Below, piece after piece: positions 26,852 to 34,933 of a stretch of 64,000 nucleotides of DNA. The stretch spans positions 186,001 through 250,000 of the forward strand of contig NZ_VJZS01000004.1 in the NCBI RefSeq assembly GCF_007097385.1, written 5' to 3'. The translations under genes were made by a program, and so were the position numbers. The stretch is from Flavobacterium sp. ZT3R18 (GTDB lineage Bacteria; Bacteroidota; Bacteroidia; Flavobacteriales; Flavobacteriaceae). Position 1 is the stretch's first letter, and each line of letters opens with the position of its first letter. Under the pieces are notes generated by a model. That model was not told the origin of the DNA. It searched no databases and saw only the letters and a list, made by a program, of their open reading frames with translations.

Positions 26852-27088
26852 ATGATACAGGCAACTATAATACCTAAAAAAAAGGATGTGCATTTTTCTT
26901 TGCCAGAGGATTATATTGGAAAAAAAATACACGCTATTTTCTATGTTGAAGATGAGATAATCGATATTTCTGCTGTTATTTCTCCAAAAAAACCATCTGA
27001 TTTTTTTGGTATTTTCAATAAAGAAGAAGCAGACGAATTTGAAAAGCATACACAACAAATACGCAACGAATGGAGCAGGATTATTTAA
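26852..27088 (+). CDS. Antitoxin candidate of a VapBC-like pair
   Basis: A 78-residue protein immediately preceding a PIN-domain frame and overlapping it by 19 bases. The start (MIQATIIPKKKDVHFSLPED) is a short beta segment followed by a domain with ISPKKPSDFFGIFNKEEADEF and a charged C-terminal helix, a layout usual in antitoxins that pair with PIN toxins. The gene itself is intact although its partner is broken. Function is inferred from position. Confidence 0.6.
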   Translation: MIQATIIPKKKDVHFSLPEDYIGKKIHAIFYVEDEIIDISAVISPKKPSDFFGIFNKEEADEFEKHTQQIRNEWSRII

Positions 27089-27459
27089 TTGATACCAATG
27101 TAATTTCTCATTTATTTGAGAATAGACTTCCCGAAAAAGGGAAGGAATTTGTTTCAATAGTTATCAATAAGAACTTTGTTATTTCTGTTGTTGTAGAGAT
27201 TGAGGTATTGACTTATCATGAGTTTCCAGATAAAATGCCTATGATTGAAGAATTTATTGCCCTTGCTTCGATAATACCTCTTGATGCAGAGATAACATAA
27301 AAAACGATTGAACTGCGTAGAAAATATTGAAGGATGAAACTTGGAGATGCTATTATTGCTGCTACTGCAATAGTGCGTAATCTAAAGCTTATTACTAATA
27401 ATACTAAAGATTTTGTAAATATTAAGAATCTAAAAGTGATTGACCCTCATAATTTGTAA
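27070..27459 (+). pseudogene. Disrupted VapC-like PIN-domain toxin
   Basis: The frame begins MEQDYLIDTNVISHLFE, with the first PIN aspartate in LIDTN, continues through VVVEIEVLTYHEF with the conserved Glu, and stops at TAA 27298-27300. The same frame continues with recognisable PIN sequence (LRRKY, then TGA at 27331-27333, then MKLGDAIIAATAIV and LITNNTKDF) to a natural stop at 27457-27459. Two in-frame stops thus separate the N-terminal half from the third and fourth acidic residues. The truncated 76-residue product should lack nuclease activity. Confidence 0.85.
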
Positions 27460-27466
27460 CTGTAAA

Positions 27467-27498
27467 AAAAATCCCATTCTGCTACGAGTGGGATTTTT
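27467..27498 (+). terminator. Terminator after vapC remnant
   Basis: AAAAATCCCA (27467-27476) pairs with TGGGATTTTT (27489-27498). It may also serve the convergent phnA-like gene. Confidence 0.75.
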
Positions 27499-27526
27499 TA
27501 TGAAAATAGAAAATAGAGACTGCAAA

Positions 27527-28105
27527 CTATATCTTCTTCACGTATTGTGTGATAATTACAATTTGTTGTCCATCTACTTTTCCTTCAATGTATTCTGCAT
27601 TTTCGTGGTCTAATCGGATGTTACGTACCGAAGTTCCTTGTTTGGCTACCATACTAGATCCTTTTACTTTTAGATCTTTGATCAATACAACTGAGTCCCC
27701 GTGTGCTAAAATTACACCATTGACATCACGGTGTATGATTTTGTTTTCATCATCTTCTCCTTCTCCTGTGGCTTGAGCCCATGCCAGAGTGTCTTCGTCA
27801 AAATACATTTGCTCCAGCAATTCTTGTGGCCATCCATTTTTACGCAAACGGCTTAACATTCTCCAAGAAACAACTTGTACAGGAGTATGTTCGCTCCACA
27901 TGCTGTCGTTCAAACATCTCCAGTGGTTTAAATCTTCATGACCTGCATTTTCTATTTGGTCAATACAAGTAGCACAAGCAAAAATGCTTTCGTCTAATCC
28001 TCCTTTTTTGGTAGGTAGTACTTGGTATTCTTTTAGGTTTTCGGTGGCAGCACATAGCTCACATTGGGAACCGCTGCGTTTATTTAATTCTCTATCTAAG
28101 CTCAT
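27527..28105 (-). CDS. PhnA-family zinc-ribbon protein
   Basis: A 192-residue protein of the PhnA/YjdM family. The N-terminal zinc ribbon shows two CxxC pairs (CELC near 15-18 and CATC near 44-47). The C terminus carries the PhnA core (DVNGVILAHGDSVVLIKDLK, GTSVRNIRLD). Despite the name, the family has no proven role in phosphonate use, and no phn genes are nearby. The middle region (EHTPVQVVSWRML) is typical of longer Bacteroidota members. Confidence 0.87.
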   Translation of the reverse strand: MSLDRELNKRSGSQCELCAATENLKEYQVLPTKKGGLDESIFACATCIDQIENAGHEDLNHWRCLNDSMWSEHTPVQVVSWRMLSRLRKNGWPQELLEQMYFDEDTLAWAQATGEGEDDENKIIHRDVNGVILAHGDSVVLIKDLKVKGSSMVAKQGTSVRNIRLDHENAEYIEGKVDGQQIVIITQYVKKI

Positions 28106-28245
28106 TATAAGGTGTGTATTTTTTAGGTTGCGAAATTACGGCTTATTCCTTCGTATTGCAAATATAAGTTTTCAGTCTCAGTCACAGTTTTCAGCTACAG
28201 TTCCCATTCTAAGGCTGTAAACTGTAAACCGCGACTGAACACTGA

Positions 28246-28713
28246 CTACTTTTTATGAAGTTTAACCTGAACTGCCTCCGGAACCAACATCTGATATTCT
28301 CCATGATTTCGGATTACGTCTCTTACGATACTTGAACTGATGTAGGATGTTTTTGCGGCTGTCAATAAAAAGACAGTTTCTATTTTGGATAAGCGTCTGT
28401 TGGTGTGTGCGATGGCTTTTTCGAATTCGAAATCGGCGGGGTTGCGCAGACCTCTAAGGATAAAATCGGCTTTGATTTTATGGCATAAGTCGATGGTTAA
28501 GCCTTCGTAAGTGATAACGGTAACTTTGGGTTCGTCTTTGAACGTTTCCTCGATGAATTTTTTTCTTTCATCGAGTGTGAACATGTATTTTTTTTCGGCG
28601 TTGACACCAATGGCAATCACAATTTCATCAAAAAGAGAAATGCCTCTATTGATGATGTCTTCGTGTCCTAAAGTGATAGGATCGAATGATCCCGGGAATA
28701 TGGCTTTTTTCAT
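28246..28713 (-). CDS. coaD: Phosphopantetheine adenylyltransferase
   Basis: CoaD transfers AMP from ATP to 4'-phosphopantetheine, the penultimate step of coenzyme A synthesis. The nucleotidyltransferase signature (KAIFPGSFDPITLGH) and the ISSSIVRDV motif are intact. ATG at 28711-28713 gives the usual MKKAIFPGSFDP start; an open frame 9 codons longer overlaps the upstream gene. It follows the TMEM175-like gene with a 1-base gap, so the two are probably co-transcribed. Confidence 0.95.
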   Translation of the reverse strand: MKKAIFPGSFDPITLGHEDIINRGISLFDEIVIAIGVNAEKKYMFTLDERKKFIEETFKDEPKVTVITYEGLTIDLCHKIKADFILRGLRNPADFEFEKAIAHTNRRLSKIETVFLLTAAKTSYISSSIVRDVIRNHGEYQMLVPEAVQVKLHKK

Positions 28714-28714
28714 T

Positions 28715-29293
28715 TTAAATTTTATTGATTTGATTTTCAATTCTTTTGTCTGGAACTATCCACATCAAGGCTACGAAAATATAAAGAATTCCTGAAATAA
28801 TAGGAGAAATAAAGGCAAGTAGAATGGCTGAAGCGTAGCAAACTAATGATATTTTTCCTTTTTTGTCTTTTTCAACGGCTTTGTATAATACAGATTCTTT
28901 TCCTTCTAACTTTATAATTTTGTTTTGAAGAAATGAGTATGAAATAGCACACATTAGTAAAATAAAACCATAACATGCCATAGGAACTGTTGAAAAAGAC
29001 TGGCTCCCAATCCAATTTGTTGCAAATGGAATTAAGGATAGCCAAAAAAGTAAAATAATATTAAACCACAGCACCGAACCGTCTATTTTTTTGACGACTT
29101 GAAACATATGATGGTGGTTGTTCCAATAAATCCCCACGTAGATAAAACTCATTACATAACTTAAAAAAACGGGGATTAAAGGAATTAAGCTCCCTATGGT
29201 TGAATGTTCAGGAGCTTTGATTTCAAGAATCATAATCGTGATAATGATGGCCATGACGCCATCGCTAAAGGCTTCGATTCTGCTTTTGTTCAT
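28715..29293 (-). CDS. TMEM175-family (DUF1211) membrane protein
   Basis: A 192-residue protein with about six hydrophobic helices. The N-terminal RIEAFSDGVMAIIITIMILE holds the FSDG motif of the TMEM175 family; some members are potassium channels. The WNNHHHMF segment is also typical. The stop codon lies one base before coaD. Channel activity is inferred from family only. Confidence 0.82.
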   Translation of the reverse strand: MNKSRIEAFSDGVMAIIITIMILEIKAPEHSTIGSLIPLIPVFLSYVMSFIYVGIYWNNHHHMFQVVKKIDGSVLWFNIILLFWLSLIPFATNWIGSQSFSTVPMACYGFILLMCAISYSFLQNKIIKLEGKESVLYKAVEKDKKGKISLVCYASAILLAFISPIISGILYIFVALMWIVPDKRIENQINKI

Positions 29294-29342
29294 TGTTTTT
29301 ATTGAATTTTCTATTTTTGAATTGCTTCTATTTTTTTAATAA

Positions 29343-29684
29343 TTATTTAATTTCTAAACAAGAAATTTCAGAATAAGCAGCTGAATCGATGAAGGCTTTA
29401 ATTATTGAGCTCTTCGAGTTTATTATATCTGCTAGAAAATCAGTTTTGGTATTGCCAAAACGCAACCAAACTATTTTTGGAGGATGTCCTTTGAAATTGG
29501 ACAAATCAAAAAAATCGGCATCAAATGTTACGATTGTAAACTTATTTTGCTTTGCATATTGCCATATTTCAATATCTGAAAAATTTTCTATTCCTAGTTG
29601 TCTAACTTGTTTTGCGGTTGGAAAATTAGAAGCTATTTTAGATATAATCCTAAAAGAAATATTTTGGTCAAACAACAAACTCAC
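29343..29684 (-). CDS. DUF5615 PIN-like protein (toxin candidate)
   Basis: A 113-residue PIN-like protein: LLFDQNISFRI, then VRQLGIENFSDIEIWQYA, and IVTFDADFFDL, which carry the acidic residues of the DUF5615/Mut7-C fold. Such genes are typically preceded by a DUF433 gene. Here the start is GTG at 29682-29684, overlapping the DUF433 stop by four bases (GTGA). The pair is widely predicted to be a toxin-antitoxin system; nuclease activity is not shown by sequence alone. Confidence 0.8.
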   Translation of the reverse strand: MSLLFDQNISFRIISKIASNFPTAKQVRQLGIENFSDIEIWQYAKQNKFTIVTFDADFFDLSNFKGHPPKIVWLRFGNTKTDFLADIINSKSSIIKAFIDSAAYSEISCLEIK

Positions 29685-29905
29685 GATGCAATTTGAATTT
29701 TATGTTCTCTATCTGCGGCATAAGCAAGACAGGCCTTTATTTGGTCTTCTTCAAGTTCAGGATAGTCTCGAATGATGTCATTTATCGTCATTCCGTTTGC
29801 TAACCAATTTAAAACATCAAATACCGTAATACGGGTTCCAATTATTGTAGGTTTCCCAAAACGGACTTCTGAATTTATGGTGATATGTTGTTTATAATCA
29901 ATCAT
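29681..29905 (-). CDS. DUF433 protein (antitoxin candidate)
   Basis: A 74-residue DUF433 protein with the family pattern HITINSEVRFGKPTIIGTRI followed by a helix-turn-helix-like VFDVLNWLANGMTINDIIRDYPEL and EDQIKACLAYAAD. It precedes and overlaps the DUF5615 gene. DNA binding is plausible from the helix-turn-helix but is inference. It lies 14 bases from the end of ddl, which it follows on the same strand. Confidence 0.85.
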   Translation of the reverse strand: MIDYKQHITINSEVRFGKPTIIGTRITVFDVLNWLANGMTINDIIRDYPELEEDQIKACLAYAADREHKIQIAS

Positions 29906-29919
29906 AATAATTTGTTGAT

Positions 29920-30918
29920 TTACAAAGTTAACGAATAATTTGGTTTCTCAGGAATAGCCAACTCAATAGCATTTGTAAATAAATCTTCCAGTGAAATTCC
30001 AGCTGCTTTGGCTTGTTGTGGAATCAAGCTTTCAGTGGTTAGACCTGGAATGGTGTTCATTTCGAGCATGTGCGGTTCTCCGTCTACAATGATGAATTCG
30101 CTTCTGGAGAATCCTTTCATTTTGAGTACTTCGTAGGCGCGTTTGGCAATTTCTCCCACTTTTTGTGTCATTTCATCCGAAATTCTTGCAGGTGTAATTT
30201 CTTGAGACTTGCCTTGGTATTTGGCTTCGTAATCGAAGAAATCATTTTCGGAAATAATTTCGGTTATGGGTAAAACGGTAATGGTTCCTTTGTAGTTGAT
30301 GACCCCAACCGAAACTTCGGTACCGTCTAGGAAACTTTCTATGATGATTTCGTTGTCTTCTTGGTAAGCTACTTCGATGGCGATTGGCAATTCCGCAGCG
30401 GTTTTTACTTTGGAAATTCCGAAACTGGAACCCGCTTTGTTCGGTTTTACGAAACAAGGCAAACCTACTTTATGCACAATTTCGTCGGTGTTGATTACAT
30501 CTCCTTTATTTAGGTAATAAGAAGTGGCGGTTTTGATTCCGTATGGTTTTAATACCGATAATAAATCACGTTTGTTGAACGTTAATGCGGCTTGGTAATA
30601 GTCGCAGGCGGTTTGCGGGATGTTTAACAATTCGAAATAGGCTTGCATGAGTCCGTCTTCGCCCGGTGTTCCGTGAATGGCATTGAAAACGCAATCGAAA
30701 CTGATTTTTTTTCCGTCTACCTGTACCGAAAAATCATTTTTGTCGATTGGAAATTCAGCGTCGTTTGCATCTACATACACCCATTTTTCTTTAAAAATAT
30801 GGATGCGAAAGGCATTGTATTTTTTTTTGTCCAGAAATTGGTAAACTACGTTTCCGCTAATGAGCGAGATCTTGTATTCGCTAGAATAGCCGCCCATGAT
30901 GATGGCAATATTTTTCAT
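29920..30918 (-). CDS. ddl: D-alanine--D-alanine ligase
   Basis: A 332-residue ATP-grasp ligase that joins two D-alanines for peptidoglycan. Features are IIMGGYSSEYKISLISG at the N terminus, HGTPGEDGLMQAYFEL, GLPCFVKPNKAGSSFGISKV, the EVSVGV strand and the metal site MLEMNTIPGLT. It diverges from the PASTA gene across a nested palindrome. The DUF433/DUF5615 pair follows it closely. Confidence 0.95.
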   Translation of the reverse strand: MKNIAIIMGGYSSEYKISLISGNVVYQFLDKKKYNAFRIHIFKEKWVYVDANDAEFPIDKNDFSVQVDGKKISFDCVFNAIHGTPGEDGLMQAYFELLNIPQTACDYYQAALTFNKRDLLSVLKPYGIKTATSYYLNKGDVINTDEIVHKVGLPCFVKPNKAGSSFGISKVKTAAELPIAIEVAYQEDNEIIIESFLDGTEVSVGVINYKGTITVLPITEIISENDFFDYEAKYQGKSQEITPARISDEMTQKVGEIAKRAYEVLKMKGFSRSEFIIVDGEPHMLEMNTIPGLTTESLIPQQAKAAGISLEDLFTNAIELAIPEKPNYSLTL

Positions 30919-30921
30919 TTT

Positions 30922-30969
30922 ATACGTTTAATCGGTTAAACGTTTAACCGATTAGCCGATTAAACGTAT
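30922..30969. repeat. Nested palindromes between ddl and PASTA gene
   Basis: An outer inverted repeat ATACGTTTAATCGG (30922-30935) / CCGATTAAACGTAT (30956-30969) overlaps a perfect 22-base palindrome at 30931-30952 centred on AACGTT. The position between divergent genes would suit a regulatory site, but repeat insertion is equally possible. Confidence 0.6.
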
Positions 30970-31009
30970 TCTAAACAAAATTATCATTTTTTTTGAAACG
31001 AAATAGCTT

Positions 31010-31017
31010 TATCTTTG
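31010..31017 (+). promoter_or_regulatory. -7 box of the PASTA-rluD operon
   Basis: TATCTTTG matches TAnnTTTG and lies 18 bases before the ATG at 31036, supporting that start. Confidence 0.6.
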
Positions 31018-31035
31018 CGGGAAATAAAAATATTT

Positions 31036-31656
31036 ATGAGCTTAAAAAAATATCTTACGAGTCGTGTATTTTTTGGACAAGTGGCGATTGCACTTGCGAT
31101 TATTGCAATTTTAGGTTATTTATTCATGCATTGGTTGACTTTTACGACCGATCATGGGCATGAAATTGCGGTTCCGGATTTGAGTAAAATGACAGAGGAG
31201 CAAGTGGAAGATAAGCTGGACGATTTGGATTTGGATTATGAGCTGTTGGATAGTGTTGATTTTAGAGGGGATTATCCAAAATACAGTGTGGTAGAGCAAG
31301 ATCCGATGCCGGGTACCAAAGTGAAAGTAGGTAGAAAAGTATATATTAAGATCAATTCTTCTGGATTTTCGTCTGTGAGAATTCCGGATTTAATCGAAAA
31401 AACCTATCGTGAGGCAGTACCAACGCTTAAGGCTTTGGGACTTGAGGAAGGTACGATTACGTATGTTCCCAATTTAGGAAAAGACATGGTCTTGGAAATG
31501 CGTTATAAAGGTAGAAATTTAAAAGTAGGAGACAGAGTCCTGAAAGCATCAAAAATTGATTTGGTTTTAGGCGATGGAAAAGAGAGTTATCAAGAAGAAG
31601 AAGTAGTGGACAGTACAGCTGTTCCAACACCAGAAACCCCAACAAATGAACAGTAA
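31036..31656 (+). CDS. PASTA-domain membrane protein
   Basis: A 206-residue protein with one N-terminal transmembrane helix (VAIALAIIAILGYLFMHWL) and at least two PASTA repeats outside the membrane (AVPDLSKMTEEQVEDKLDDL; IPDLIEKTYREAVPTLKALG), ending in a low-complexity Thr/Pro tail. PASTA domains bind peptidoglycan fragments or beta-lactams in kinases and PBPs, but no kinase domain is present here. It overlaps rluD by 11 bases. The divergent ddl neighbour fits a cell-wall link. ATG 31036 follows the -7 box. Confidence 0.85.
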   Translation: MSLKKYLTSRVFFGQVAIALAIIAILGYLFMHWLTFTTDHGHEIAVPDLSKMTEEQVEDKLDDLDLDYELLDSVDFRGDYPKYSVVEQDPMPGTKVKVGRKVYIKINSSGFSSVRIPDLIEKTYREAVPTLKALGLEEGTITYVPNLGKDMVLEMRYKGRNLKVGDRVLKASKIDLVLGDGKESYQEEEVVDSTAVPTPETPTNEQ

Positions 31657-32689
31657 TAAAGTGATATTAGAATTAGACGAAGAATTATTTGAACATTTTA
31701 GATTTGAAGTTCCCAAAGGACAAGCGACTTTGCGAATAGATAAATATTTAATGAGTTTGATTCAAAACGCCACACGTAATAAAATTCAGAACGCAGCTAC
31801 AGAAGGGAATATTTTTGTGAATGATTTGCCTGTAAAATCCAATTATAAAGTAAAAGCTTTAGATGTGGTTCAGGTGATGTTGTCGCATCCGCCTTTTGAA
31901 AACAGGGTAGATCCAGAGGATATTCCGCTGAATATTGTCTACGAAGACGATACTTTGTTGTTGATTAACAAAGAACCAGGAATGGTAGTTCATCCAGGGC
32001 ATGGGAATTACACTGGAACTTTGGTCAATGCACTGGCGTTTCATTTTGAGAATTTGCCGATGAACAGTAGCGAGCGTCCGGGCTTGGTACACAGAATCGA
32101 TAAAGATACTTCGGGTTTATTGGTTATTGCCAAAACCGAAGCTGCGATGACGCATTTGGCGAAACAATTTGAAGCCAAAACATCCGAAAGAGAATATGTT
32201 GCCCTAGTTTGGGGGAATGTTGCAGCAGAAGAAGGGACAATAGAAGGAAACTTAGCCAGACACTTGAAAGACCGCATGCAAATGGCTGTTTTTGCAGATC
32301 CCGAAATAGGAAAGCCTGCCATAACGCATTATAAAGTTTTGGAGCGTTTTGGTTATGTGACTTTGATTTCATGCCGATTGGAAACGGGAAGAACGCACCA
32401 GATTCGTGCGCACTTGAAACATATTGGTCATCCGCTTTTTAACGATGAGCGTTATGGTGGTCACTTGATTTTGAAAGGAACTACGTTTACCAAATACAAA
32501 CAGTTTATAGAAAATTGTTTCAAAGCCTTGCCACGTCAAGCGTTACATGCTAAAACTCTTGGTTTTGTGCATCCTACTACTGGAGAAATGATGCGTTTTG
32601 ATACGGAATTGCCTCAGGATTTTCAGGATTGTATCGAGAAATGGAGAGGATATTCGAAATCTCATCTTACTGAAGAAGAGGAGAAGTAA
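31646..32689 (+). CDS. rluD: 23S rRNA pseudouridine synthase (RluA/RluD family)
   Basis: A 347-residue enzyme. An N-terminal S4 RNA-binding domain (TLRIDKYLMSLIQNATRNKI) is followed by the synthase domain with the catalytic Asp in HRIDKDTSGLLV and the RTHQIRAHLKHIGHPLFNDE motif. It modifies uridines in 23S rRNA; assignment to RluD rather than a close paralogue follows from the S4 domain and gene context. It is coupled to the PASTA gene by an 11-base overlap. Confidence 0.88.
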   Translation: MNSNKVILELDEELFEHFRFEVPKGQATLRIDKYLMSLIQNATRNKIQNAATEGNIFVNDLPVKSNYKVKALDVVQVMLSHPPFENRVDPEDIPLNIVYEDDTLLLINKEPGMVVHPGHGNYTGTLVNALAFHFENLPMNSSERPGLVHRIDKDTSGLLVIAKTEAAMTHLAKQFEAKTSEREYVALVWGNVAAEEGTIEGNLARHLKDRMQMAVFADPEIGKPAITHYKVLERFGYVTLISCRLETGRTHQIRAHLKHIGHPLFNDERYGGHLILKGTTFTKYKQFIENCFKALPRQALHAKTLGFVHPTTGEMMRFDTELPQDFQDCIEKWRGYSKSHLTEEEEK

Positions 32690-32695
32690 AATAGT

Positions 32696-32722
32696 AAAGC
32701 CTCAATTTGTGAGGCTTTTTAT
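32696..32722 (+). terminator. Terminator after rluD
   Basis: AAAGCCTCA and TGAGGCTTT form the stem, followed by a T-rich tail. Confidence 0.8.
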
Positions 32723-32797
32723 TTGGGATTTTATTTTGAGATTTCTAGATGGTAGACTAATTATGAGAATTTTAAACTTAAAGTGTAAATAATTTTT

Positions 32798-32805
32798 TAT
32801 CTTTG
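32798..32805 (+). promoter_or_regulatory. -7 box of the coiled-coil gene
   Basis: TATCTTTG fits TAnnTTTG and lies 17 bases before the ATG at 32823. Confidence 0.55.
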
Positions 32806-32822
32806 ATTTAAAGAATAAAAAA

Positions 32823-33113
32823 ATGAGTACTACAGAAATAAAGCTTTACGATATTTTCAGGAAAGATTTGAAACTGGATGATGACAGGGCTAGAATATTT
32901 GCTGAAGTAGTTCAAGAAACCATACAAAACGAGGTAAGGCTACAAAGTACGGATTATAAAAGTCAAATAAAAGAGGACTTGCTAAAATTAGAAATGCAAT
33001 TAAAAGGAGAGATAAAAGATTCTAAAACCGATATGATAAAATGGTTTTTTGCTTTTTTTATTACTTTAGTTTTAATGATTTTAGGATTGTATGCCACTAT
33101 TTTATTGAAATAA
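32823..33113 (+). CDS. Small coiled-coil protein with C-terminal membrane anchor
   Basis: A 96-residue protein. A helical, charged first half (KLDDDRARIFAEVVQETIQN) runs into a coiled-coil-like stretch (EDLLKLEMQLKGEIKDSKTD) and one transmembrane helix (WFFAFFITLVLMILGLYATI). The layout resembles the bacterial DUF1640/CCDC90 group, whose function is poorly known. Its own promoter box and a terminator just downstream make it a single-gene unit. Confidence 0.7.
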   Translation: MSTTEIKLYDIFRKDLKLDDDRARIFAEVVQETIQNEVRLQSTDYKSQIKEDLLKLEMQLKGEIKDSKTDMIKWFFAFFITLVLMILGLYATILLK

Positions 33114-33131
33114 AAGCATTTGACAAACATA

Positions 33132-33158
33132 AAAAAAACACTCATTGAGTGTTTTTTT
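33132..33158 (+). terminator. Terminator after coiled-coil gene
   Basis: AAAACACTC and GAGTGTTTT pair around a 3-base loop, with a T run behind. Confidence 0.75.
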
Positions 33159-33289
33159 TATGGCATTTTTTGTTCTGAGGAAAAGTTAACTAGCAACCGA
33201 AAATGGCACACAGATGACACGGATTAAACGGATTTACGCAGATTTTTGGATTGTTTTATTATCTGTTCTAAATCTTTATTTCAATTGTA

Positions 33290-34705
33290 CTACTTTGAAA
33301 AATCAGTTTCAAAAGTCTTAAATCGATTATCCAAATCTTGAATTAGTTGTTTTTTTATCGCAGGATCTTGTATGAAACTATAATTGATACTGTTGTAAAC
33401 AAATTGTTTGATATCGGTATATGAAACGGTTTTGTATCTTTTGGCTAATAGTACGTACTGCTCTGTCATATTGGTTCGTAATATTCCGGCATCGTCTGTA
33501 CTAATGACTATTGGAACTCCAAATTCTTTGTACAATGTAATAGGATGGCGGTTTTCTTTTACTTTTAAAATGAACTCATTACTGGCAAGATTGATTTCGA
33601 TAGGAATGTTATTCTTGGCCATGTAGCGCATTAATTCATAACTGTTTTCTTCGTAAGCCATGTCTACTCCATGTCCGATTCTATTGGCACCAGCGGTATA
33701 AACAGCGGCATTGATATGCCAAGTCAATTCTTCGGGACGAACCAGTCCTAGAGTAAGCTCGCCGGCATGCATGGTGTATTTTACCTTCGGGAAACGGCTG
33801 TGGCAATACTTGAACATAACCATGTGCAACCAATAATCTTTCATAGACGTTTCGCCATCTTCGGGAGAAACGATATTTACTCCCGCCATAAGCGGACTGC
33901 CATCAGCCGATATAAAAGCAACCACAAGGTTTTTGAATAAATCTACCGGTTCCATAAAACGCAAAACAAAATTTTGGTAGCGCATCGTGAATTGGTTGTC
34001 ATCCATTTTGAGCTCTTTGTGCATTTTGGCGACAAAGTTGGTATTAAAATCCGCGGCATATTTTTTGGCTTCTTTTTGAATGAAAATAGCATACAAAGAA
34101 TCCAAAGACTGCATAACAGCTTTTTCGTTTTTGCTTGCCGCCATTTTTCTCAATTGGTTGTTGTATTTGGTTAAATCATCCGTTTTTATCACACAGGGAA
34201 TAGTCGATAGTTGGGTTTCTATATAGCTTACATTTTCTTTGATGGCTCTGTTTTTTAATTCCAATAAACCAGCTTCAAAATTGCCTTTTATGGCGGGTTC
34301 AAACTTCATAAAGGATTCAAAAAATAATTTATCCGAAGGATAATCGACATTGTTATAGTCTTTGACAGACCATTTTTGCATTATTTTTTGTTTGTAGGCA
34401 TCCAATTCGCCGTTCTTTTGCAAAGTCGAAAATAATACCCAGTCGCTACCAGTCTGTTTTTCTTTAGAGACGGTCATGGTTTGTGTATTCAGATAAAAAT
34501 CTTCGGCAATGGCGTGGGCTAATAGAGGTTCGGCATAAATAGAACCGGAATAGTGGTGGTGTAAATCGCCTCCTTTGGGCATTTGGGCAAAGAAAGCGGT
34601 CAGCTCGGCTTCGTTATTTCTAATTTTTTCAAAATACTGATCGGCCGATTGGGAAAAGCCTACTTGGAATAGGATAGTAAAAAGGAAGGTGAAAAATATC
34701 TTCAT
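33290..34705 (-). CDS. Secreted adenosine deaminase-family protein
   Basis: A 471-residue exported metal-dependent deaminase. The signal peptide is MKIFFTFLFTILFQVGFSQ. The zinc-binding HxH is in KGGDLHHHYSGS, followed by TMHAGE (His and catalytic Glu), NRIGHGVD and STDDAG with the metal-binding Asp. The length and signal peptide resemble growth-factor-type (ADGF) adenosine deaminases rather than the cytoplasmic enzyme. The ATG at 34703-34705 starts the signal peptide and is preferred over a start six codons upstream. The true substrate is not fixed by sequence. Confidence 0.86.
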   Translation of the reverse strand: MKIFFTFLFTILFQVGFSQSADQYFEKIRNNEAELTAFFAQMPKGGDLHHHYSGSIYAEPLLAHAIAEDFYLNTQTMTVSKEKQTGSDWVLFSTLQKNGELDAYKQKIMQKWSVKDYNNVDYPSDKLFFESFMKFEPAIKGNFEAGLLELKNRAIKENVSYIETQLSTIPCVIKTDDLTKYNNQLRKMAASKNEKAVMQSLDSLYAIFIQKEAKKYAADFNTNFVAKMHKELKMDDNQFTMRYQNFVLRFMEPVDLFKNLVVAFISADGSPLMAGVNIVSPEDGETSMKDYWLHMVMFKYCHSRFPKVKYTMHAGELTLGLVRPEELTWHINAAVYTAGANRIGHGVDMAYEENSYELMRYMAKNNIPIEINLASNEFILKVKENRHPITLYKEFGVPIVISTDDAGILRTNMTEQYVLLAKRYKTVSYTDIKQFVYNSINYSFIQDPAIKKQLIQDLDNRFKTFETDFSK

Positions 34706-34933
34706 AGTATAAATTTCATTCAAATATAATTCAAATATAAATTAAAAAGAAATCGTATATTCTTAATTTACCAAATAATTCTGAAAATTAACAGTGAAAT
34801 GAAAGTGTATTGTTTTGTTTGTCAATACTTTAAATATCTTGTGTCTTTTTTTTAAAGAAATTATTTTAATGATTAATAGATGATTTTCTTTAATTTTTAA
34901 TGATTTAGGTAATGTGGATTCTTTATTTTTTAC

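Noticed and set aside
27298..27333. Read-through or recoding of the two stops in the PIN frame
   Set aside because: Two different stop codons within 36 bases, and no sign of a selenocysteine or slippage element, make decay simpler.
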